Source: CAZGRP01 sp964527995
GTDB lineage: Bacteria > Zhuqueibacterota > Zhuqueibacteria > Oceanimicrobiales > CAZGRP01
Assembly: GCA_964527995.1 (NCBI GenBank)
Contig: CAZGRP010000004.1
Span: 1 to 64,000, forward strand
Direction of reading: 5' to 3'
Length of the DNA: 64,000 nucleotides
Below, piece after piece: positions 1-7,182 of the stretch. The notes under the pieces were generated by a model. The model was not told the DNA's origin. It searched no databases and was given only the letters and a program-made list of their open reading frames with translations. The position numbers were made by a program, and so were the translations under genes. Position 1 is the stretch's first letter. Each line of letters begins with the position of its first letter.

Positions 1-10
1 GAAACCGGTC

Positions 11-907
11 ATGCTCACCAACAAGAAAATTCTCATCCTCGGCGTCTCGGGGCGAGTCGGGAGTAGTCTGGCCGAAAGGCTTGTTGGAAGCAACGAGGTC
101 TACGGCGTGGCCCGCTTCACCCAGCCGGACAGCCGCAAGCGCCTGGAGCAATTGGGGGTCCACACCATCCAGGCGGATCTGGCGGGCGAGGACATCCACC
201 ATCTGCCGACCGATTTCGACCGGGTGTTCATCGAGGTTGCCTACATGCACGGCGCCGAGGAGAATCGACCCCATGCGTTTGCTGTCAACGCCTACGCTGT
301 CGGCAAGGTGATGACGCACTTCGCCGCGGTGCCCGGCATTGTCTATGCTTCCACTGGCAACGTCTATGGCCTGCCGCGACAAGTCGTCACAGAAGCGACA
401 CCCGAGGCACCCATCGGCGCCTATGGACTGTCACGTTTCGTCGGCGAACAGATGGTGCGCTTTTTCAGCCGCGAGAACGGCACCCCCTCGGTTATCCTGC
501 GCTATTTCTACGGCAACGACGAGCGCTACGGCGTGCTGCTGAAACTGGCGCGCCACCTTCTCCGCGGCGAGGAAATCCCGCTCTCCTTCGGTTCTTTGAT
601 CAACTGCATTGCCCACGAAGACCTGGTTCGCTACACGGCCCTGGCTGCCGACCATTGCAGTTCGCCGCCGCCAGTGCTGAACATCACTTCTCCGGAACCT
701 TATGAAGTCAAGCAGCTCGTCATCAGTCTGGCCAAGCTGCTCGAGGTCGACGAGATCCATTTCACCGAGTCGCGAGAGCGCGATGAGATGACGCTGGCGG
801 CCTACGCTCGCGAGCAGGTGCGACTGTTTGGTTCGCCCGAGGTGTCGCTTGGCGCCATGCTGCAGCGAGCTGCGAAGGCAGCAAGAGCCAGAGAGGCCTG
901 CGGATGA
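11..907 (+). CDS. NAD-dependent epimerase/dehydratase family protein
   Basis: A 298-residue extended SDR, probably a nucleotide-sugar epimerase or dehydratase acting in the cytoplasm. The N-terminus carries the Rossmann glycine motif GVSGRVG (about residues 11-17) after a beta strand of hydrophobic residues, and a family-like STGNVYG segment follows near residue 115. The usual catalytic YxxxK is YGLSR here (about residues 138-142), so the lysine is replaced by arginine. The frame is open back to the window edge, but the Rossmann strand begins so close to the ATG that position 11 is the natural start. It overlaps the next gene by ATGA, so the two are probably translationally coupled. The substrate cannot be told from the sequence. 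Confidence 0.85.
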   Translation: MLTNKKILILGVSGRVGSSLAERLVGSNEVYGVARFTQPDSRKRLEQLGVHTIQADLAGEDIHHLPTDFDRVFIEVAYMHGAEENRPHAFAVNAYAVGKVMTHFAAVPGIVYASTGNVYGLPRQVVTEATPEAPIGAYGLSRFVGEQMVRFFSRENGTPSVILRYFYGNDERYGVLLKLARHLLRGEEIPLSFGSLINCIAHEDLVRYTALAADHCSSPPPVLNITSPEPYEVKQLVISLAKLLEVDEIHFTESRERDEMTLAAYAREQVRLFGSPEVSLGAMLQRAAKAARAREACG

Positions 908-2040
908 GCCGTGCGGGCGGCAGGAGCACCAGCACCGGTGCCGACGTTTGCGCCCGCGGCTCGGCAGTGGCATTCAACGACATGCCAACCTCCACAGAGC
1001 CATATCGTCCGCTGTTCCAGCGGTTCCCGCGCCTGCGCGAAGTCGTTCCCTGGCTGCCCGTCTGTGACCTTCCCACTCCCATTGTCAAAGTCGGCCTCAC
1101 CAGTCCTACGACAGCCGAAATCTGGGTCAAGCGTGATGACCTCACGGCGACTGAGTATGGCGGCAACAAGGTCCGGGCGCTGGAGTTCAGCCTGGCGGAA
1201 GCGTTGCACCTCCACTGCCGGGAGGCGGTCACCTGCGGCATCCTGGGCTCGAACTGGCTGCTCGCAAGTGCGTTCTATGCCCGCCGTTTCGGCCTGCAAT
1301 GCCAGGCGCACACCTTCCGGCGCTATCTGGATCCGTCGCGGCGCTTGAACGCCAGTCTCCTGGCTCTGCTGGCGGACAAAGTCGTTCATCATCGCAATCT
1401 TCCTGCCTTCCTTGTGGGGCTCGTGCGCGAACGCATGCGGAAGGATCCGGTGCTTTACTTTTTCCCACCGGGCGGCACCTCGGCGACGACATGTCTCGGA
1501 TATGTCAACGCCATGCTGGAGCTGGCCGAGCAGGTATCAGCCGGCCTCTTGCCGCGGCCGACGGTCATGTTTGTGCCGCTGGGTAGCGGTGGGACCTGCG
1601 CTGGACTGCTGGTAGGGCTGGAAATCCTTGGATGGTCGACAAAGCTGGTCGGGGTCCGGGTCGCTGACCGCATTGTCTCGAATCGCTTCACCGTGGCACT
1701 TCTGGCAAAGGGGTGCTACACACGATTGCAGCAGGCCGAACCCGCCCTTCGGTCGCACGTTCGGCTGCTGCGCCGGTTTGAAGTAGACCCTGCCTGGATC
1801 GGCCCCGGCTACGGCCATCCCACTGCCGAGGCCCGCCACGCCGTAGAACGGTTCCGGAAGCTGGGTTTGCAGCTCGACACGACCTACACGGGCAAGACGA
1901 TGGCCTGTTTGCTTGAACGGGTTGCTCGCGGCAGGCTGCAACGGGCAACCGTGTTGTTCTGGCATACTCTGAACAGCCGGCCGCTGGAACGGCTCGCAAT
2001 GTTGGTGCAGGCGCATGTCCAGAAACCGGCTGCTGGTTGA
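904..2040 (+). CDS. Pyridoxal-phosphate enzyme of the D-cysteine desulfhydrase/ACC deaminase type
   Basis: A 378-residue fold-type II PLP enzyme. The segment KRDDLTATEYGGNKVRALEF (around residues 77-96) matches the family signature in which the lysine of GGNK binds PLP. The glycine-rich LGSGGTCAGLL (about residues 224-234) would bind the cofactor phosphate, and the C-terminal TYTGKTMACLL is also family-like. The usual end motif FIHTGG is here LFWHTLNSR, so the active site differs from characterised D-cysteine desulfhydrases and ACC deaminases and the substrate is open. The start overlaps the epimerase stop (ATGA). A 30-residue leader before the conserved region may mean the true start is an internal ATG near position 982. 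Confidence 0.8.
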   Translation: MSRAGGRSTSTGADVCARGSAVAFNDMPTSTEPYRPLFQRFPRLREVVPWLPVCDLPTPIVKVGLTSPTTAEIWVKRDDLTATEYGGNKVRALEFSLAEALHLHCREAVTCGILGSNWLLASAFYARRFGLQCQAHTFRRYLDPSRRLNASLLALLADKVVHHRNLPAFLVGLVRERMRKDPVLYFFPPGGTSATTCLGYVNAMLELAEQVSAGLLPRPTVMFVPLGSGGTCAGLLVGLEILGWSTKLVGVRVADRIVSNRFTVALLAKGCYTRLQQAEPALRSHVRLLRRFEVDPAWIGPGYGHPTAEARHAVERFRKLGLQLDTTYTGKTMACLLERVARGRLQRATVLFWHTLNSRPLERLAMLVQAHVQKPAAG

Positions 2041-2066
2041 ACCACAGAGCGTGTGGACGGAGTAGC

Positions 2067-2131
2067 GGAGCGATGGAGTGGTGGAGGGAGTTGGAGTTAA
2101 GCTCGACAGACCTCCATCACTCCATCGCTCC
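2067..2131. repeat. Inverted repeat, intergenic hairpin (copy 1 of a GGAG-rich family)
   Basis: Two 21-base arms, 2067-2087 and 2111-2131, are complementary at 20 of 21 positions, and the one exception is a G-T pair. The loop is 23 bases. The element lies between the PLP-enzyme stop and the ribosome site of the next gene. It shares GATGGAGTGGTGGA and CTCCATCGCTCCA with an intergenic site near 22.2 kb. Confidence 0.8.
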
Positions 2132-2152
2132 AATCCACCAAGGACCAACCCG

Positions 2153-2983
2153 GTGCCTGAACTTCCCGACCTTGTCTACATTCGGCCGCGATTGGAAGCG
2201 GCCATCCAGGGACACACCATCGAGGCGGTGAGCGTTCGCGAGCCCGTGGTTCTGCGGATGCTCGTGGAGGGGGATTTTCCGGCCTTGCTGGCAGGGAAGA
2301 TGTGTGAGGCCGTTCACCGTCACGGTCCTTTCCTGCGGATCGAGCTTTCAGGTGACCTCGATCTGGTGGTCCACCCGATGCTGGCTGGACGCTTTCAGCT
2401 TGACGGTAAGCCCGGCCGCGGGCGTTGTTTCACGCTGCATCTCTCCGGAGAACCCGACGTGCACTACCTGGACGACAAGAAGATGGGCAAGGTCTACCTG
2501 GTCCGGCGCGGAGCGTACGAGTCGATTCCGCGGTACCTCTCCCAGGGGGTGAAGATCACTGGGCCCGAGTTTACGCTGTCGCTTTTCCGCGATCTCCTTC
2601 GTGGCCGGAGACAGCAGGTACGGGTCTTCCTCATGGACCAGACGGCCCTCAGCGCCATCGGCAACGCCTATGCCGATGAGATTCTGTTCGAGGCCGGCAT
2701 TCATCCGAAAACGACCTGCAGCCGGCTTGGCGGAGAGGAAATCGAACGCCTTTACCAGAGCGTCCGCAAGGTGATTCAGTGGGGAATCGATGAAGTGGAG
2801 AAGGCGGCGCAGCCGATCCACATCAAGGTGCGCGACCACATGCGAGTGCGGAACCGCAAAGGTCAGCCTTGCCCGCGCTGCGGGACGACGATCCGCCGAG
2901 TGGGCGTCCTGGGCTACGACTCATTCTTCTGCCCGCGCTGCCAGCCGGCGACGCGGCGGCAGTTCATCGATTGGAATCGATGA
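2153..2983 (+). CDS. mutM: Formamidopyrimidine-DNA glycosylase (Fpg/Nei family)
   Basis: A 276-residue base-excision repair glycosylase/AP lyase for oxidised bases. The GTG start is fixed by biology: once the initiator is removed, the mature protein begins PELPD, with the catalytic N-terminal proline and the adjacent glutamate. AAGGA lies about 10 bases upstream. The helix-two-turn-helix segment is recognisable as AIGNAYADEILFEAGIHP (about residues 166-183), and the C-terminal zinc finger is CPRCG...FFCPRCQ. A longer frame opens upstream at 2078, but it would place residues before the catalytic proline and run through the inverted repeat, so I reject it. Whether it prefers 8-oxoguanine (Fpg) or pyrimidines (Nei) cannot be fixed from sequence alone. 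Confidence 0.9.
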   Translation: MPELPDLVYIRPRLEAAIQGHTIEAVSVREPVVLRMLVEGDFPALLAGKMCEAVHRHGPFLRIELSGDLDLVVHPMLAGRFQLDGKPGRGRCFTLHLSGEPDVHYLDDKKMGKVYLVRRGAYESIPRYLSQGVKITGPEFTLSLFRDLLRGRRQQVRVFLMDQTALSAIGNAYADEILFEAGIHPKTTCSRLGGEEIERLYQSVRKVIQWGIDEVEKAAQPIHIKVRDHMRVRNRKGQPCPRCGTTIRRVGVLGYDSFFCPRCQPATRRQFIDWNR

Positions 2984-3251
2984 CCTCACAACCTTCTCTC
3001 AGGATACGCCAGGCGAACCCGAAGAACTCACAAAAAACGCTGAGCTCGCGAGCCCGCGGAGCAACCAACTTTGCGTCCCTTGCGATCTCCGCATTGACAA
3101 ACCCAGCCTGTTGTGCATGCATAGGTTGTGACGGCTTTTCGGAAACGCCAGGCGAAGGCATTTCCAACCTTACAGAGCAGCATCGACGCGGTCGGCGTTG
3201 CGAGGGCTTTTAAGCAACCGCAGAGGGCGCGAAGGAGAGAAGGGCATTCGG
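2984..3251. other. Non-coding spacer with degraded repeat-like sequence
   Basis: No convincing gene lies in this spacer. Stretches such as AACCGCAGAGGGCGCGAAG (about 3219-3237) and TTTGCGTCCCTTGCGATCTC (about 3072-3091) look like the GCAGAG/GCGAAG purine repeats and their complement that are scattered between genes in many metagenomic genomes. This is visual similarity only. Confidence 0.4.
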
Positions 3252-3863
3252 TCAACGCCACAAGGGAGGGCGAACCAGCCGCTGGTCGCCACCAATGTCG
3301 ATCTCCTCTGGAAATAGACTTGAGCTCAAGTGCTTTTCCTTCATCTTGCTGTGAAAGTCAGATACCTGTTTGAGTATCTCCGCTCTCCTGCCTATCGGAA
3401 TAACGACGCCGATCCGTTTAGCAGGAAAGATAGCCTGCACCGCTTTAATCGAGGGAACCAGGTCGCTATCACCCGAAATGATAATGGCAGTGTCGTATCG
3501 ATCCTGGATCGCCAGTTTGAGTAGGTGGATGGCGATGTTCACGTCGGTCTGCTTTTCTTCGAAGGTCTGGTATGTGCCTTTACACAACCGGCATACATGA
3601 TCTCTTCGCCTGAATTGGCCATATACAACATTTACGCCAGCCCCCTGCAGAGCTCTTATCAGTATTTTGTGCCTCCTCATTTTGTCTGGAGACCAGGTCG
3701 TCAACGCAGTGAAATAGTAGATCTCCTCGATGATGTCTTCTTTCGTGACGTAACATCTGGCGAGTCTGGTAAGATCCAGCCACTTGTATTTGTGGTAACG
3801 ACGATTATGGACCAAAGCGTGGTAGAGATTGAACCCGTCGACGAAGAAAATGACACGATTCAT
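3252..3863 (-). CDS. NYN (PIN-like) domain protein, LabA/DUF88 type
   Basis: A 203-residue putative ribonuclease. From the ATG at 3863 it begins MNRVIFFVDGFNLYH, the N-terminal strand and first acidic motif of NYN domains, and later shows KQTDVNIAIHLL (about residues 101-112) and IIISGDSDLVP (about 119-129), which hold the remaining conserved acidic residues. A short CRLC knuckle precedes the second motif. The frame stays open upstream to 4079, but that part crosses a rho-independent terminator and is proline-rich, so I chose the internal ATG. The gene is visibly AT-richer than its neighbours, which hints at transfer. Its RNA target is unknown. Confidence 0.85.
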   Translation of the reverse strand: MNRVIFFVDGFNLYHALVHNRRYHKYKWLDLTRLARCYVTKEDIIEEIYYFTALTTWSPDKMRRHKILIRALQGAGVNVVYGQFRRRDHVCRLCKGTYQTFEEKQTDVNIAIHLLKLAIQDRYDTAIIISGDSDLVPSIKAVQAIFPAKRIGVVIPIGRRAEILKQVSDFHSKMKEKHLSSSLFPEEIDIGGDQRLVRPPLWR

Positions 3864-4214
3864 AGCGAAGGCCCCATTTTCGCCAATCAAGAGAGAAGTA
3901 GCCTTGAGGATTAAGTGCTGGTCCCCCGAGTCACGAGCAGGTGTGGAGGGAAGTGTTTGGGGGAAGATCAGCAGACCTGAAAACAAAAAACCCGGGCCCA
4001 CCAGGAACCCGGGGCCAGCGGGACATTGGATCCCACTGGGACGACATAAGTAATATAGCAAAGTTCTACAAAAAGTCAAGGACCTGGCGAGAAACTCTGA
4101 TCCTGGTGTTCTTATGTTCCACCCATCTTATTCTTCACGAGGTCGTGAGCGGTTCCGCTCCTTGGACAATTCCTTAACATCAGGCCCCAGCTCTGGGCTG
4201 CCCTCGATCTGCGC
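3864..4214. other. Intergenic region between NYN gene and antitoxin gene
   Basis: About 350 bases without a convincing gene. It holds a minus-strand terminator (3985-4013). The stretch directly after the antitoxin stop, where a RelE/ParE toxin would normally begin, contains only short frames with no toxin-like sequence. Confidence 0.5.
3985..4013 (-). terminator. Rho-independent terminator
   Basis: Read on the minus strand: CCCGGG, an 11-base loop, CCCGGG, then TTTTTTG. It would end the antitoxin transcript before the NYN gene. Confidence 0.7.
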
Positions 4215-4445
4215 TCACGAAATCGCAGCCCTGGCCCGACGAAAGGCCTCCTCAGCGGGCACCTCGTCGATTTCACCTTCGCGCAGCTCTTTCAAACGCC
4301 GCTCTGCCTCCTCTACCCACAACTGCAGATTCTCCGTCTGCGACGGAGCGTCAAGACTCAGTATGAGTCTCTCCGCGAGTCGTGCTCTCGCCTCAAGACC
4401 GAGTTTCATCGCCTCAGTTTCCAGTTTTTCCAGTTTCATCGACAT
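4215..4445 (-). CDS. Putative addiction-module antitoxin (RelB/ParD-like component)
   Basis: A 76-residue, mostly helical and charged protein. It resembles the small addiction-module component family (TIGR02574-like): a helical N-terminus, then LEARARLAERLILSLD, then LWVEEAERRLKELREGEID, ending VPAEEAFRRARAA. The ATG at 4445 has AAAGGAG about 8 bases upstream; the longer frame from 4478 would include that ribosome site. Such antitoxins normally precede a RelE/ParE toxin, but none follows, so this is probably an orphan. The 233 bases upstream (4446-4678) show no gene. Confidence 0.7.
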   Translation of the reverse strand: MSMKLEKLETEAMKLGLEARARLAERLILSLDAPSQTENLQLWVEEAERRLKELREGEIDEVPAEEAFRRARAAIS

Positions 4446-4678
4446 CCTTGTTTGCTCCTTTCGCTTCATCGTGTTCACCCCGCCGGATCGTCAGTTCCTG
4501 TCAACGCTGCGGAGGGACTGGTACAGCGATCACTGGCAACAAGATCTTGTCCGGAGCAGCATCGGACGACGGCACCTGATTTATCGATAGTGCAACCCCG
4601 CGCCGGTGGGGATTGTTTCCCGTCGGAGGAGCAGATCCTAAGAGCCCTGCATGTCTTTTGACGCAGGCTCCGCTGAAC

Positions 4679-5668
4679 TCACAAAAACGCGCGCGGCACC
4701 GGCAGCTCGAGCGCCGTTCGCAATCCCGGCTTGGCGTCGATCACCAGCGGAATGGCGTTCACCAGAGCGGCGACGGTGGCAGTGTCGCCGAAGATACCAC
4801 CTTCGACGATGTTGTGGATCGGCGGGTCCCCGTCGATGCGCACCTCATCTCGCGGCTGTTGCGCCCCAACGTACATGCGCAGATCAAGCGAGACTTTCTC
4901 CTCGCCATCCATGATGCCGCGGGCCGTGTGCTGAATCCCGGCCACCTGTCCGGCCTCCACCTCGAGAAACGGCGTCTGCACCGGCTGTTCGGCGACCACC
5001 GGCTCGATCTGCTCCTCGATGCGGTCAAGACGCCAGCGGAGGGCCGCTGCCACGGCCCGCAGCGATTCAACCAGCCCGATGTGACCGAAGCCCCCGGCCG
5101 CCACCTTCTCGCGAAAAGCCTCGGGTGTCATGCCGGCGCCGACCTTACGCTGCAGCGGCAGCCGTCTCTTGGAAGCGTCCACCACCCGAGTACACTGCAC
5201 CCGCTGCACCGACACGCACATGCCGGTCAGGCAGACCGGCAGCACATCCATGGCAAATCCCGGATTGACGCCGGTGCCGAAGACGGTGACGTTGTGCTGC
5301 TGGGCCAGAGAATCGACCTGTTTGCAGAATTCAGGATCGCGCTCCAGAGGATAGAAAAGCTCTTCGCACGAGGAGACCACATTGGCCCCGGCTCGGATGC
5401 AGATCTCGAGCTGCGGCTTCACCTTCGCCAGGAACGATGAGGTGGTGTGCAAAACGACGTCGGGTTTCAACTTCCGCAGCGTCGATGCCGCCTCTGAAGA
5501 GACGGCGATGCCGATGTCACGGCCCATTTCCAGCAGTTCTCCGACATCGCGGCCGACTTTCCCCGGGTCGATGTCGATGGCGCCAACCAGTTCAAGACCT
5601 TCATTTTGCACAACCACCTTGGCCGTGGACGCCCCAATCGGCCCCAGCCCGTATTGAACGACTCGCAT
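4679..5668 (-). CDS. NAD(P)-dependent amino-acid dehydrogenase-like protein (2,4-diaminopentanoate dehydrogenase / DapB-like)
   Basis: A 329-residue cytoplasmic oxidoreductase. It has an N-terminal Rossmann motif (YGLGPIGASTA, about residues 5-15) and a DapB-like sequence throughout: HTTSSFL, NVVSSCEELFYP, and FGTGVNPGFAMDVLP (around residues 129-143). This is the arrangement of the family that includes 2,4-diaminopentanoate dehydrogenase of ornithine fermentation. The other ornithine-fermentation genes are not in the window, so the substrate is uncertain. The ATG at 5668 has GGAAAGAG just upstream; a start 12 bases earlier would place that site inside the gene. Confidence 0.75.
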   Translation of the reverse strand: MRVVQYGLGPIGASTAKVVVQNEGLELVGAIDIDPGKVGRDVGELLEMGRDIGIAVSSEAASTLRKLKPDVVLHTTSSFLAKVKPQLEICIRAGANVVSSCEELFYPLERDPEFCKQVDSLAQQHNVTVFGTGVNPGFAMDVLPVCLTGMCVSVQRVQCTRVVDASKRRLPLQRKVGAGMTPEAFREKVAAGGFGHIGLVESLRAVAAALRWRLDRIEEQIEPVVAEQPVQTPFLEVEAGQVAGIQHTARGIMDGEEKVSLDLRMYVGAQQPRDEVRIDGDPPIHNIVEGGIFGDTATVAALVNAIPLVIDAKPGLRTALELPVPRAFL

Positions 5669-5739
5669 TGCTCTTTCCAAAATGTACCCTCCAATTCTTT
5701 TTCGATGACCTTCTCAAATCGTGGACCCCCGATCTGAAT

Positions 5740-6225
5740 TCAAGCTTGTTGTCGCTTCTCCCACTCATGAGCGATATGGTATGCAGCCACTCCGAATGCG
5801 ACGGCCACATTAAGAGAGATCTTCACGCCCCTCATGGGGATCGCCACCACCTGATCGGCGGCCTCGAGAAGCTGCGGCTGCACACCATGGAATTCGTGAC
5901 CCAGCACCAGACAGAGCGGAAACTCGTACTTCACCCGGTCATATCGGACCGCGTTCGGCGCCGCCTCCAGAACCACGAGCCGCACACCCTCAGATTTCAG
6001 TCTTGCCGCCAGATCGAGGGCGTCACGATGATACTCCCAAGGCACCTCTTCTTCGGCTCCCAGCGCCGCTTTGCGGATTTCGTCGCGTGGCGGCGTGCCC
6101 GTAATGCCGCAAAGGTAGAGCTTCTTCACACCGGCGCCATCGGCCGTGCGGAAAATTGATCCGACGTTGTGAAGGCTGCGGATATTGTCCAGCAGCGCGT
6201 AGATGGGCACGGTCTGCCGCGGCAT
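5740..6225 (-). CDS. SpoU/TrmH-family RNA 2'-O-methyltransferase
   Basis: A compact 161-residue SPOUT methyltransferase that would methylate a ribose in tRNA or rRNA using SAM. All three family motifs are visible: NIRSLHNVGSIFRTAD (motif 1, near the N-terminus), LVLGHEFHGV (motif 2) and IPMRGVKISLNVAVAFGVAA (motif 3). It has no N-terminal extension, unlike TrmH or RlmB. I start it at the ATG at 6225; the longer frame overlaps the end of the upstream membrane-protein gene. The 11-base distance to that gene suggests one transcript. Confidence 0.88.
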   Translation of the reverse strand: MPRQTVPIYALLDNIRSLHNVGSIFRTADGAGVKKLYLCGITGTPPRDEIRKAALGAEEEVPWEYHRDALDLAARLKSEGVRLVVLEAAPNAVRYDRVKYEFPLCLVLGHEFHGVQPQLLEAADQVVAIPMRGVKISLNVAVAFGVAAYHIAHEWEKRQQA

Positions 6226-6235
6226 CGGTCGCCAC

Positions 6236-7165
6236 TCAGGCGAAAGAGCCCATTTCGGGCGGTTGGCCGACGGGCATGTCGGGTGCGGGCGCAACCGCCG
6301 GTGCAGCCAGGGCCTGATAGCATCGCAACTGACCGCCCAGGAACGCCAGCTTCAGCCAGACCCGCGAAAGTACGAACAGCTGTTGCACGACCACCAGCGC
6401 AAAAATGGTGGCCGTGGTGGCGGCATGGATCCAACCGGAAAGCAAGAGATAGACCCCCAAGAGCACGATGCCCAGGAGGAAAAGGCCGCCGTAGAGCCCG
6501 GTCGTCACGCCGAAATGTGCAAACACAAATCGCATGGAGGCCGCCAGGTTGCGCACGCCACGACGCTCGTCTTCCACCACGGCTCGGATCTTGCCGTAGT
6601 CGAAGATCATGTCGATGAGCAGGAACAGGCCGAAAAGCAGCAGGTAGACGACGATGTAGCCGATGAAGATGGTCGCCTCACTGGCAGGCCTGCCAGCCAT
6701 GCCCATCACAACTGCCGAAAGCGCCATGTTCCCAAGGATGAGAAGAAGGAAGAACGGCAGCTCCCACAGAAAGAGTCGAAACATGCGTCCGAAATAGGCT
6801 CCCCCGGCCGCAAAGGCCCCGGCCGCGCCGCGAAAGAGCTCGGGAGCATGGAAAACTCCGATGGCTCCGCCTACGAGAAAGAGGTTGACGAAGAAGTAGA
6901 CGAAGAGAGCGGCCGTGGCGGTGGCCCAGGTGGCGCTGATCGCGTCGCCGTGGCGGCGGCCGAAGTCGACGAGAAACGTCATGTCAAATTGCTTTTCCAG
7001 TGACTGCGACCAGGTGCTGTGTGAGAGAGTGCGTTGCAGCCCGCGATCGAGCGGGCGGACGGCCAGCCAGCCCAGAGTCAGGTTGGCGACGAAAAACAGG
7101 AGGATCAGGCGCTTGCTACGCCAGGCGACGCCCAATCCGTAGCTCATGAACTTGGTGATCTTCAC
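6236..7165 (-). CDS. Multi-pass membrane protein of unknown function
   Basis: A 309-residue protein with about six hydrophobic segments: near residues 20-37, 82-102, 127-150, 168-190, 220-240 and 247-270. A hydrophilic loop after the first segment and a proline-rich C-terminal tail complete it. The GTG start at 7165 has GGAGG 7 bases upstream. I recognise no family. It lies 17 bases after the M1 peptidase gene and 10 bases before the SpoU gene, so it is probably co-transcribed with both. A role in the envelope is all that can be inferred. Confidence 0.75.
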   Translation of the reverse strand: MKITKFMSYGLGVAWRSKRLILLFFVANLTLGWLAVRPLDRGLQRTLSHSTWSQSLEKQFDMTFLVDFGRRHGDAISATWATATAALFVYFFVNLFLVGGAIGVFHAPELFRGAAGAFAAGGAYFGRMFRLFLWELPFFLLLILGNMALSAVVMGMAGRPASEATIFIGYIVVYLLLFGLFLLIDMIFDYGKIRAVVEDERRGVRNLAASMRFVFAHFGVTTGLYGGLFLLGIVLLGVYLLLSGWIHAATTATIFALVVVQQLFVLSRVWLKLAFLGGQLRCYQALAAPAVAPAPDMPVGQPPEMGSFA

Positions 7166-7182
7166 GACTGTTCCTCCGTTAG

